NCBI GenBank assembly: GCA_025267735.1
Contig: CM046293.1
Span: 11,928,560 to 11,992,559, forward strand
Origin: Mactra quadrangularis
Taxonomy: Eukaryota; Mollusca; Bivalvia; Venerida; Mactridae
DNA: 64,000 nt
Reading direction: 5' to 3'
This document shows positions 1 through 9,851 of this stretch, in pieces. A program made the position numbers and the translations under genes. Under the pieces are notes generated by a model. That model saw only the letters and a list, made by a program, of their open reading frames with translations. It was not told the origin of the DNA and searched no databases. Each line of letters starts with the position of its first letter. Position 1 is the first letter of the stretch.

Positions 1-455
1 CAACTTGTAACATTTTGTTTTTAAGAATTTGAGCAGGTAAACTCGATTTTCAATAAATTTAACAAAACATATATTGTTTAGTTACATATTTACGACGAAA
101 CAGAAGAATATTTTTTGTTTTCAATCTACATTTGAGACGCATTAATCGTTCAACGTGTCGTCGTTGAAACGTTTTTCTCTGGGCGAAAAAAGCCGAGGAT
201 TTCGAACAATCGTGTTAAACGTGTATCGAGACTCGGAATCGTGTATTTTACCGCAAATCAAGCTATCTATCGTGTTCGTGTATCGTGTAACGTGCAGTCC
301 GTGTTCGTATAACGTGCGTGTACCATGCGTACCGTGTGACAACTTGCACGTTCCGATATCTGTATCTAAAAATATGTTTTCTGTAACTCAAGTATTGGTA
401 AAAATTTAAGAACAAATTGCACATTTCGAGAAGTGTAAAGGTAATTATTAATGTC
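1..455. other. Non-coding stretch, downstream part of RFC4 intron 5
   Basis: No coding exon was recognised. The next RFC4 exon, expected to encode the segment after the Walker B motif, is not visible here on the minus strand, so it should lie beyond the left edge. Short GTGTAACGTGC-like motifs recur at about 265-340 but do not form a clear array. Confidence 0.4.
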
Positions 456-995
456 ACAAAACTTCTAAGTACCCCGAACTCAATACTGCAGGAAATATTT
501 ATTTTTCATCATTTGAGTCTGATTGATAACAGAAATCTGTGAAGGACCATATTGTCGTCTGCTTGCATGGTTTTATGCTACTTTATCGATGCAAAACTGG
601 TTTAGTCGTGCATACATAGATATGGGAAGATTTCTAACTGCTTTGATTTAACCGAAAATTAGCACTTTGAAATCTTATCCTGCAGGTGACACACCACTTT
701 GCTAAAGACCTATGCCAATTTCTCGTTCTTGAAGCGAAATTCAAGACATTTCTTGATTTTTTGTTGTGCAAATCAACACACTAACGATTTTTACCAAAAC
801 TGACCATGTGGGATTTTTGCATGAAAAACAAGTGCACATGCATGACAAAACCAATTTTGCATCAATTAAGAAGTTCCAAAACCATGCAAGCAGACGACAG
901 TATAGTTCTATACACACTTCCATTAATGATCAGAAAAAAATGTTGAAAAATAAAAAATTCCAACATTGAAATCAGGGTACTTAGAAGTTTTGTTA
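456..995. repeat. Imperfect inverted repeat (foldback/MITE-like) inside RFC4 intron 5
   Basis: The two arms, about 456-625 and 820-995, are imperfect reverse complements. Matching landmarks are CAAAACTTCTAAGTACCC (from 457) with GGGTACTTAGAAGTTTTG (976-993), and GTCGTCTGCTTGCATGGTTT (from 554) with its complement near 880-900. The loop is about 200 bp. The right arm stops roughly 10 bp from the splice donor of RFC4 exon 5. It is probably a decayed non-autonomous element; no target-site duplication was identified. Confidence 0.6.
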
Positions 996-1005
996 AGTAT
1001 ATTAC

Positions 1006-4000
1006 CTGAGCTGCTCCAGTCATGGAATCTGCTTCATCTAATATCACTATCTTAAATGGTGGACATGGTTTACCACTGTAATTATAATAATAATATAACA
1101 TTCAGTTAACAATCTGAAATTTTAGTAACAGTACAGAACAATTTTGAACAACTAAAACTTTTCCACTTTTCCTCATGGAAAAATATTAAACTGTTTTATA
1201 GGCATATTGGTGAAAAAACTGTAAACCTACTAGCAAAATACTGAAATTGACAGTTTTTATGTAAATTACAAAGAGAAACATTTTCTTGAAATACTGAAAT
1301 AAATATAAATACTGGAAACTTCACTCATGTAGGCACTGGATAAAGACATAACAAATGCAATACGAATAGGAATTAAAGCTTCTATAATCAGCAACTGATA
1401 AATGTTCTAGAGTCAGCATTTTTGTCCATCAGACTTTCATTACCTACATCAAAATTGAACACATGTTTTTGATACTGTTTAAAAGAAATGTTTGTCATGG
1501 CCTTTTCCATTATTAAGGGATGAGGTCTGGGACCTTTATTTGTACAATGCATTTTAGAGGTCTTTCATTGCACCTTACTTTAAAGGGGAAGAAAATTTAT
1601 AGGTACACTCAAATTTTAAGGCCAACTGCATACTTTTTGATCCCTGTGACAATGTTTACCAGGCTACCACAACAGCTAGCCATGCTGGTTGTATAATCAG
1701 CTACAAGCTGACCCATTTAACAATACATTCTAAAATACTTACTCTGGTCTTACACTACTTGCAGACTGTTGAGAAAATGTCTTCACTTTTTCACGAACTA
1801 CATTAATACCTCTTTCATCTGAAGCATTAAGTTCTAGAACACGTGTCTTGAACATATCACTGTAAAAAAAAATACAACAACATGAGAGAAATCACTTTTA
1901 TTGGTTAAATGAGACTTGATTTCCTTAAAGAAAAGTTGGTTTCGTAATTAGATACATCTTTTTCCATTTATTTTTCATAAGACTAACAATAGAGGCAAAG
2001 TCAACTAACCAACTTCCTAATTACTCATCTTTACCCAAAATTTAGATATTTGGGGTTTCCCTGCAGTACAAACAAACTTTCACCATTACAATGAAATATG
2101 TGTACAAAGAACACTAAGAATTAATTTGTGTTTCATACTTTTCAGCAAGAATATGCAACAAACTTTGTTTGACAAACTCGTAAATTGGTTTTCCAAATTA
2201 GATCGGTTACAACAATCTGATTAAAACCCGATCTAAAATTTTCTGCTCACCTACTAGCTAATTTAGATCTGGCCAGTTTCTTATGAGGATCACGTTCAGG
2301 TGACCTTTTCTCATTACAATATTCATGAGGAAATCATTATGTTTAGTAACTTGTTAACGTCGTCTATGTCACGCAATTTGAAATGAGCCATCCAATCGCA
2401 GACAGTGAATAATACTGCTGTCAAATTAGCTTGCAAACCTTGGTCTTAATATAAAAATTACGAAATCAAAATGCTAATAAGTGTTTTGTCTAGATAAAAG
2501 CTATGCATAGATAGGTCGACATAAAGGTGATCTCAATATGACCGTCCATGGAAACCTTAGAGATACTGTACCACAAGGCTCTACATGATATCCGTTTACG
2601 GAGATTGTAAAGCAATATACATACCCAAATAATTCTCTGGAAGCAGCCAGTATAGTAGAAGTCTTACCAGTACCAGGTGGTCCATAAAATAATAAATTAG
2701 GTAACTGTAATATAAAACACATATATACATTTTTGGTTTTAATTTATTAAAGTTATTTTACAGCATCCAGCTCACCTAACCTAGTTTTCCTGGACCCTTA
2801 TCTATAACCAGTTCTCACCTTTCCTTTCACAAGGCTAGCAAATTTCTCCATATACATTATCCATCCTTCCATTTATAGGAAGAAAATCAACATAACCAGC
2901 GCAAAAGAGTTTCAAACCAGGGACCCTTTCAGTACACTGGATTCAATATCCTGTCCTAATATTGTTCAAAAGCTCTTCGATAATTGTAGTTTAATTCATA
3001 CAAATCTATTTTAGCTCAAATGAATTTGAGAATCAAGTCTTTTCTTGAACCCTTAGTATTGAGCTTGCAGGATGAAATTTCTAGCTCAAGGAAACAAGTT
3101 AGATTTTGGATGAGATTCAAATCAACATTGAGCTGGCTATCTCATTTTTAACAGTCCAAATTCACAAAGGCTAAAACTTGCTGAAATCAGCTGAAGCATG
3201 ACATAAGGTTAAACTATAACGCTAATATGACTCTAAATCTAACCTTTAAGAATCCAACATGTCTACAATTTGTTCAAACACTTAGACAATATTTAAATAA
3301 GTATTGTCACACCATATGTCCAGCAATGATAAAGTTTTCCCCCCCATATATGTGTTTCCATTTTTTTATTGAATTATAATAATAATAAAATCATATTTAA
3401 CAAGTAAATCTGTGAGCTAATGCTCACTAGTGATACCCCCGCAAAAATCTAAAAATATGCGACAAACAGGAAGTAGATGAGCAAGGAGCATGAAATCCCT
3501 TTACACCACATGGGACTATGGGGTGAAGCAATATGCAAAGTATTAGGCTGCTGCATATTATAGTTGCTGAGAAAACTGCGACGGAAATTTTGTAACGGAC
3601 GGACGGATGGACGGACGCACACACGCACGGACAAGGGTAAAACAGTATACCCCCCTCTTCTTCGAAGCGGGGGTATAATAAAATACTAACATCTGAACCC
3701 TGTAATGATTTCTTTAATACAAAAACAACTTCTTCCTGAAAGGCAACATCATCAACACATCTAGGTCGACTGAAATATATAAATATGAACATGAACAAAT
3801 CATCCCAAACATACTTTAAACAAACATGACATATCTTCATAAATTTTGAGAGTTGATCAATGTAGCAGAGTCACAAGTACTTCCTAGCATTCAAGTAAGT
3901 TTTTATGGTGATGTGTAAGACTATCTGCTTGCAACTCAGAAGGTCTGCTACAAGACTGTGGAACTGGCTGCCTGACCACAGATCCTAGTCTTGATGTCTT

Positions 4001-4776
4001 TAAGTAGGGATCCAGATGTAAACTTGAACAACATTGTACAAGGTTTTACAAGGTTTTAAATGTTTGAGCTTTTAAAAGGCTTTACCTTTAGTCACCTATG
4101 CAACAATGCTCTTATGAGGAATTTTGTATATAACAGAAGAAACCTGTTGGGAGTTCAATCCAAACTCAGACCATGGATTTTTATCAGGTTACATTAGCTG
4201 CAGTGTAAATAACCCATATAAAGCTATTCAGTAGGTGGGGAAGGGGCTTAATATATATAACAATAGGAGCAATATTGTTATTTCATTGACAGGGAATAAA
4301 AAAATCAAATGCAACTTCAAAATATGGGGAAAACTGCACAATTTCAAAAAAAAAATCAGGGGAAGACTTTTGTTAACAGCCACTGTTATAAAAAGGGAAA
4401 AAGCCCTGCTAGCCTTTAAAGTGTCTCCTTGTTACTCGGAGTGTAATGGGTTTAATCCTAGCTAAGATCATGGATTTTCATTGGGTTACATTATTGCAAA
4501 TAATTATTTGACATCTTTACAGTTTGATTTGTTAATAATATAAGGTGAACATTTAAAAGGTTCAAAGGGTAACCCATAACAAATCCTTGTTCAAAGCTCA
4601 AATCTAACCCACAACCTTTTGAGTCATGAAAACCATGCTAATGTTAACAACACAACATACTATTTCTCCACCCATGGAACATGTTTATTCTTTTCTTTGT
4701 TTCCCTTTGATGATCCAGGCTCCACCTTATCTTTAGACACAGTACCTATAGTTCCTGTTTTCAAAAAAGCTTGCAT
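1006..4776 (-). CDS. RFC4: Replication factor C subunit 4 (RFC4), N-terminal five coding exons (partial)
   Basis: Clamp-loader small subunit that, with RFC1/2/3/5, uses ATP to load PCNA in the nucleus. Coding exons in transcript order are 4776-4661, 3769-3691, 2704-2625, 1859-1743 and 1075-1006. All have GT/AG borders, and the reading phases join without a break to give 154 residues. The protein begins MQAFLKTG. It carries the RFC-box segment [20 protein letters not shown], Walker A GPPGTGKT (residues 73-80), the [10 protein letters not shown] segment (about 100-109) and Walker B ILDEAD (142-147). Family members are about 360 residues long, so the C-terminal 200 or so lie past the left edge. 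Intron 2 contains a SINE and a TIR element. The MQAFLK start matches vertebrate RFC4 and separates it from RFC2/3/5. The family and exon calls are secure; the upstream untranslated exon was not found. Confidence 0.95.
2766..2965 (-). mobile_element. tRNA-derived SINE, family B, degenerate copy in RFC4 intron 2
   Basis: The reverse complement shares a long body with the copy at 38118-38408 (shared landmarks: ATGGAGAA..., CCTTGTG.AAGG, GGTGAG.ACTGGTTATAGA, GGTCCAGGAAA). A poor tRNA-like promoter remnant is visible near 2925-2965. Heavily mutated. Confidence 0.6.
3433..3676. mobile_element. Short TIR element (MITE-like) in RFC4 intron 2
   Basis: A 10-bp perfect terminal inverted repeat, ATACCCCCGC at 3433 and GCGGGGGTAT ending at 3676, bounds 244 bp. 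The interior has a GGACGGACGGATGGACGGAC run (3596-3625). There is no coding capacity. Superfamily not assigned. Confidence 0.55.
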
Positions 4777-5414
4777 CTTCAATGTTTAATTTACAAACTG
4801 GAATAGAAAAGTAGCAACAATATAATAACATTGTACCACAGCAACAAAGGTCATGTTGATAAGGCCACACTCTTTATATTTTTTCAAGAAAATTCTCGTA
4901 AGACTAAAAATGTCAATTACAATCTTCTTTCAAACCCATTTAGTACAAGTTCTGAGTGAAATTGATATTTATCTTAGAATTTCATTGTTTGTACTTGGAT
5001 GGGTTTGTTTTTTTCTGTTTAATCGCAAAAATAAGTATGGTGGGTAATAAAAAAAACAATAATCAAGATTTCAATTTTATTCAATTTCTAAAAAATTAGG
5101 GTCAGGATTTTTTGTAGGACAAAAAGTATAAAAGGTCTGGCCTAATGTGAATGACTATTTTACTGGTACCCTAATTTAAATAGGACTAGTGCCGATAAAA
5201 GTATTTTTTTCATGACAATAACTTTAACAAATTGCATAAATTGTGATGATTGCATACCTGTCAAGTCTCAAGGGTTCAACATGAGATTCACACATTTAGA
5301 ACAGATATCACCCTCTCTCACACAGAATTTAACTTCTCACACAAATTTATAATTAATCCAAATTATTTTTATTGGTACTATTTTGGAAATATTATTACCC
5401 ATAAGACCAATATT
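4777..5414. other. Non-coding 5' flank of RFC4
   Basis: Region immediately upstream of the RFC4 start codon, which must contain its 5' untranslated region and possibly part of its promoter. No TATA box, CpG cluster or unambiguous untranslated exon could be picked out by eye. Confidence 0.3.
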
Positions 5415-5727
5415 GCTGTTTGTTTGTTTTGTTGGGTTTAATGCCGTAGCAACACATTTTATAGGTCATATAACAGCGGTCAGTGAACCTACTCACTCCT
5501 CCTGGAAAGGCTTATCTCTGGATTTAGCTGTTAACCAACTACTAAGCACATACTTTCGTCAGAGACTGACAACTGCCCTACATAATTAAAAATCATAGGT
5601 AGGAGGGAGAACAGCCGTAGAAATAATTTAATGACCAAACTCCACGAAAGTATGCCCCGCCCGGGAATCGAACCCACAACCCCTCGATCAGTAGACTTGC
5701 ATGCTACCAACTGAGCTAGCCGGGCGG
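5415..5727 (-). mobile_element. tRNA-derived SINE, family A, full-length copy
   Basis: On the minus strand a tRNA-like head (5727 down to about 5653) reads GGCTAGCTCAGTTGGTAGCA (A-box) and GGGTTCGATTCCCGGGCGGG (B-box). A body follows with TACTTTCGTGGAG, a GACAGTTGTCAGT-like segment, GGATTTAGC and a tail GGCATTAAACCCAACA plus short A/C-rich repeats. Other copies in this window share head, body and tail, so this is a dispersed RNA-polymerase-III retroposon and not a functional tRNA gene. Confidence 0.85.
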
Positions 5728-5754
5728 CTACCAATATTGCACTCTTGCTTGCTG

Positions 5755-5945
5755 AGAGGAACGAATGCCAGGGGTAGGACATGCCCATAGGGATTGAGAG
5801 GTCCAGGGTTTGAACCCCACAAACAACAGCTAATTTCCTTCAGTAAGAAATTTACAGTTGTACAATCTACCTAGGTGTAAAGGGGTACTGTGAGGGATCA
5901 CTTGCCTGAAAACTATTTCAATGATCAGGGGTTAAGTACAAAATT
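5755..5945 (+). mobile_element. tRNA-derived SINE, family C, copy 1
   Basis: Starts with an A-box-like AGGGGTAGGACATGCC and a B-box-like AGGTCCAGGGTTTGAACCCC. The body (AGTAAGAAATTTAC..., CCTAGGTGTAAA.GGGTAC) is shared with the copies at 10386 and 49500. It lies directly beside the family A SINE, a typical SINE cluster. Confidence 0.65.
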
Positions 5946-7040
5946 GTGAAGTCAGCTAAACATGTATACACATAAGGAAGCAGACTTAGAGCCACACTTT
6001 TTTTATCTTGTCAATCTTAAAGACCTAAAAAGTGACAATTGCAAGGATACAGCGAAACTGATACCATTAATGTAATGCAAGAAATAAGCATGTTCATAGT
6101 AAGCTCCATACACAATGATTCTGAAAATATTTTCATGAAAATCATCAAGAAAACACCATTGGCTTCAAGAGATGCTTCCTCTACCAGGGACAATTGCCCC
6201 TTGTAGCCCCTTCTCACACTTTGACTCCGAGTCTGACCAACCATGACAGGTCTTGATTGACATTTAAGAATAGTGACAGCTGAATGTCTGACTAACTTAT
6301 TATTTTTCATGCTATGCGAAAAGACTTTAGACAACTCTTGTATTTAAGCGATGTCTGCTTCACCAAACTCATTGTTATTAAGGTTAATCACAATGAATGA
6401 AAAATTACTGGTCGCGAAAACTGAAAACAAACGCAATACAAGGAACAAAATAGGCAGAATAAACAATTTAGCTATCAAATCATAATGAGTTTCATATAAA
6501 CCCTTTATGCTTTTTCACGTAAGAAAGAAAACTTGAAATGACAGGACGAAATTACCAGTAAAAATTGTTTATTTACCATAAAATCGAAACCCCGCCAAAG
6601 TCTTATTCACAGGATACCGGTTTACAATATGCGTACCAATTTTTCAGCAGAGTAGCCGTTCCTTGGTCATACTACTACATCTACATACTTTTCATCAAAC
6701 TGTCAGGCTTGACACTTCTTTGATGGTGAGCAAAAAAGAGAATATAAAGTTACATATGAAAAAGTTATAGTAAAAGTAAGATAAAAGATCGGGCAAGAAT
6801 TAGTGCCTCAACTGATAAAAGGGTATCTGGAGACTTCGGTATATGACTATATCGGTAAATTGATTTTATATAGTAAATGGTTTGGAGAGATCGGTAAATT
6901 GATATTGTATAGTGTAAATTAAGTAGGTGTGAATAACAGTATAAGTGGTTGTTGCTAATGATAAATGAATTAATATATACAAATGTACATTAAAAAAAAA
7001 TTCATTATTTGAGTTGTCCTACTTGACATTATTTTTTTTA
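5946..7040. other. Intergenic stretch between RFC4 and the FLYWCH gene
   Basis: AT-rich with no supported exon. A 105-codon open frame on the minus strand (6334-6017) has no recognisable domain, no splice context and no ATG-supported start, so it is not called. Confidence 0.35.
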
Positions 7041-7400
7041 AAAATTTGAGATTTAATATTGTAAAAATAATAATTATTATTGAATAACTGTATATAACAA
7101 ATACACGCTGTTGTTTGTTGGTATATTTTTCATTTTACTATTACAGAAGACAACGATGATGATTTGACGGCACCAGGGAAAAAGTATAATAATATAATTT
7201 ATTTAAAATTTTATTTGTTTAAAATTTGAGATTTAATATTGTAAAAATAATAATTATTATTGAATAACTGTATATAACAAATACACGCTGTTGTTTGTTG
7301 GTATATTTTTCATTTTACTATTACAGAAGACAACGATGATGATTTGACGGCACCAGGGAAAAAGTATAATAATATAATTTATTCATATTTGTTCGTTCAC
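7041..7400. repeat. Perfect 180-bp tandem duplication (two copies)
   Basis: The sequence from 7041 to about 7200 recurs from 7221 to about 7380 at a spacing of exactly 180 bp, with no mismatch seen over about 160 bp. Each unit holds an exon-like core: a pyrimidine-rich ...TTACAG acceptor, then 37 bp (7147-7183 and 7327-7363) that could encode an acidic EDNDDDLTAPGK peptide, then GTATAA as a weak donor. It could be a recent exon duplication or an assembly artefact. Confidence 0.8.
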
Positions 7401-7979
7401 TTTTGATGATGCAACTATGAAGTAACAGAGTGGATGAAAATGTTAAAGAACGTGTTTTGTCTATTTCTTTTGTATATAATTATTATTTACTGTATTGAAG
7501 TAATTTCACGTTTGATTCTTATATTTTCTTTTCTATGTTTATATTATTTATTGTATTTAAATAATTTCGCGTTTGATAAAGTAAATATAGTGTATCATCG
7601 TGAATGTGCAATAACTGAAATGAAATCGTAAATAAAATTTATAAATCAATTTTATTGTTGACTTTTTATCAACTTAAAGACTGATATGATATAAGAGAGG
7701 TACATCAAATATTGTGCTAATTATGCCATTCAAACTATAAAGTTCATGTTTGTGCTAATTAAAAGCAATCATGATTGTTTTAAACGCACTGGTATTTAAT
7801 TAGCTAATTGACCGTCATTAATGGCAATTTATCTTCTGGGTGAACGAAGTTCATCAGTGTTTTGCAATTAACACCAGTTTGCAAAAAATTGTGTGAAAAC
7901 TGCAAACATGTATGTGTATATAATGCACGGCAAGGCCAATCATCATCAGTCGCTTCAGACACATTCTGTCAGACACATT
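7401..7979. other. AT-rich 5' flank of the PHD/FLYWCH gene
   Basis: No promoter element stands out. The 65-codon hydrophobic open frame at 7434-7631 contains an internal near-duplication (ATTTATTGTATT..., TTTCGCGTTTGA) and looks like drifted AT-rich DNA. In-frame ATG codons at 7908 and 7923 could extend the next gene's N-terminus. Confidence 0.35.
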
Positions 7980-9736
7980 ATGGAAGAACATCCTTGTATA
8001 ACTTGTAAAGTCAACGTTACATCAAGATCACATGCTATTGATTGTGATAGCTGTGGGAGATGGAATCATCGTAAATGTGGTACAGGTAAGATTTCATTTT
8101 ACATTAACATCATATATGAACACCAATCTTATGAACATTGTTATTGAATTTACTATCAATTAATATACAACTAAGAGAGTATATTTGCGCAAAAAATCAG
8201 TGTTACTATGAAACAGTGAAATTAAGTGACGAAAGATATTAATCAATACCGAAAGTTTAAAATTATATGATTTATTAAAAATAAAAGCATCTACATATCA
8301 ATCTATGTAATGCATTAATTGTTTATATATTTTCAACTTAGTGTAGCGCACGCTTATTCAAATATCCACTACAACATACGTAATAAATGCTACAAATCAT
8401 AGTAGGCGCATCACGATACAATTATAACTTTTTTATTTAGACTATGAATTAATTTAACATTTCAAAAAAGTATGTACGCATCACATTTGTTATGATTAAA
8501 TCGATTAAAAGGGAACATTATTTTCCTTTGGGAAAATTATATTATCTTGCAATACAAGACTTATCTTATATTTATCTTGTTTTTTAGGTATTTCTCATCA
8601 AGATTACCAACTTTTGAGAAAAAGAATAATTCAGATAAACTGGAAGTGTCCTGATTGTTCAAGACAGTCTATATTAGAATTACCTCCAATGGACAATGAT
8701 GTATTGATGTCACCAGTATCATCAATGGTAGAAGATAAACAACGTTCACGTCATCACTCAACATGTTTAGAGATATCCATGATGGAAGATGAAGATGAGT
8801 TAAATCCATCATTTTCACCAATAAGAGACAATATTCCAGACGTTACATTTGATATAACTGGTAGATCTTTTGAACATAATGTCGCTCCATTAGAAGAATC
8901 CATTGAAGACAGACCTGTCACAGTTGATATTATAGAAGATCGTTCTGTGACATACGAGATAGTAGAATCAGGTTCAACCAAAGGAACACCAAAACTAGTG
9001 TCCAGTGATGGATACACGTATGTTAGAGGGGTAAGTCTTCAATCTTTACTTATCAATTCAGAAAAGTTCCGCTATTAAGAACGATGTTCTTTAGTTTCAT
9101 GCGATTTCGAAATTTATTGAGATTCAAATGCTTTGTGAACATAAGGGTCGCATAATAAGATTGTTTCACAATAAAGACAACCGATTTTGTGGGTCTCATT
9201 AGCGAAACTCATAACTATAATGAATTTTATAATTATTTAACGACTTTATCTACCACGACACACAAACAAACAAAAATTATACTGTACAACTATAATGTTT
9301 TTTTAATAACCATAACCAATATTTATTTCTGTGTTTCAGGTGAAAAGTGGTGAAAGACAATACTGGAGATGCTCAGTAAGAAATAAGAAGATGAAGTGTC
9401 AAGCTTCCATCAAGCAGTTGAAGGATCACTTCACCCCAGGCTTGAATGGACACATACACCCAGCAGATCAAGGATCTGCTAACCGGGTGAAAATCACTAA
9501 GAAGGTAAGGAAATTATTGAACACAGTCATTTTATGATCATATGTACGTGTTGTACGGATGGTGATGATTACTTTTATAAACAAATTAATTAATTAATTA
9601 AATATATTCAAATAGCCTTTTGACAATGAATGATAGCTAATAAACTTTTTAGTGACTTGATTTAAGTTTACTGAACATTGAACAGTAATATTCAATTTTT
9701 TGTATTTCAGGTAAAAGAGCAAGCCAAAGACAGAAT
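7980..9736 (+). CDS. PHD-finger plus FLYWCH zinc-finger protein, 5' four exons (partial at gap)
   Basis: Exons 7980-8085, 8588-9030, 9340-9504 and 9711-9736 have GT/AG borders and join in phase, giving about 246 residues before the assembly gap. Residues 6-59 form a complete C4HC3 PHD finger (C6, C9, C22, C25, H30, C33, C56, C59). Residues 60-165 are an acidic linker. Residues 170-224 form a FLYWCH finger with W192, C194, C203, H221 and H223. The ATG at 7980 was chosen for its strong context (A at -3, G at +4) and position just before the finger; an in-frame ATG at 7908 is possible. PHD fingers read histone tails and FLYWCH domains bind DNA. This pairing also occurs upstream of MULE-type transposase domains in invertebrate genomes, so the protein may be a Mutator-like transposase or a domesticated derivative. 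The part that would decide this is in the gap. Confidence 0.85.
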
Positions 9737-9836
9737 NNNNNNNNNNNNNNNNNNNNNNNNNNNNNNNNNNNNNNNNNNNNNNNNNNNNNNNNNNNNNNNN
9801 NNNNNNNNNNNNNNNNNNNNNNNNNNNNNNNNNNNN
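9737..9836. other. Assembly gap, exactly 100 N
   Basis: A round-number run of N, the usual placeholder for a scaffold gap of unknown size. It interrupts an open exon of the plus-strand FLYWCH gene on its left, and the minus-strand B3GLCT gene stops 16 bp to its right. The real missing sequence must therefore be kilobases, or the two flanks are wrongly joined. Confidence 0.98.
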
Positions 9837-9851
9837 AATTAATAGACCTAC

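Noticed and set aside
5653..5727. Functional tRNA gene
   Set aside because: The A and B boxes are present, but the same head is followed by the same body at 16983, 24387 (reversed) and 62926, so it is a SINE.
6017..6334. 105-codon minus-strand frame
   Set aside because: No domain, no ATG-based start, no splice support, AT-rich intergenic setting.
7434..7631. Small hydrophobic protein of 65 codons
   Set aside because: Internal near-duplication of AT-rich sequence and no signal of conservation; the ATG has no exon context.
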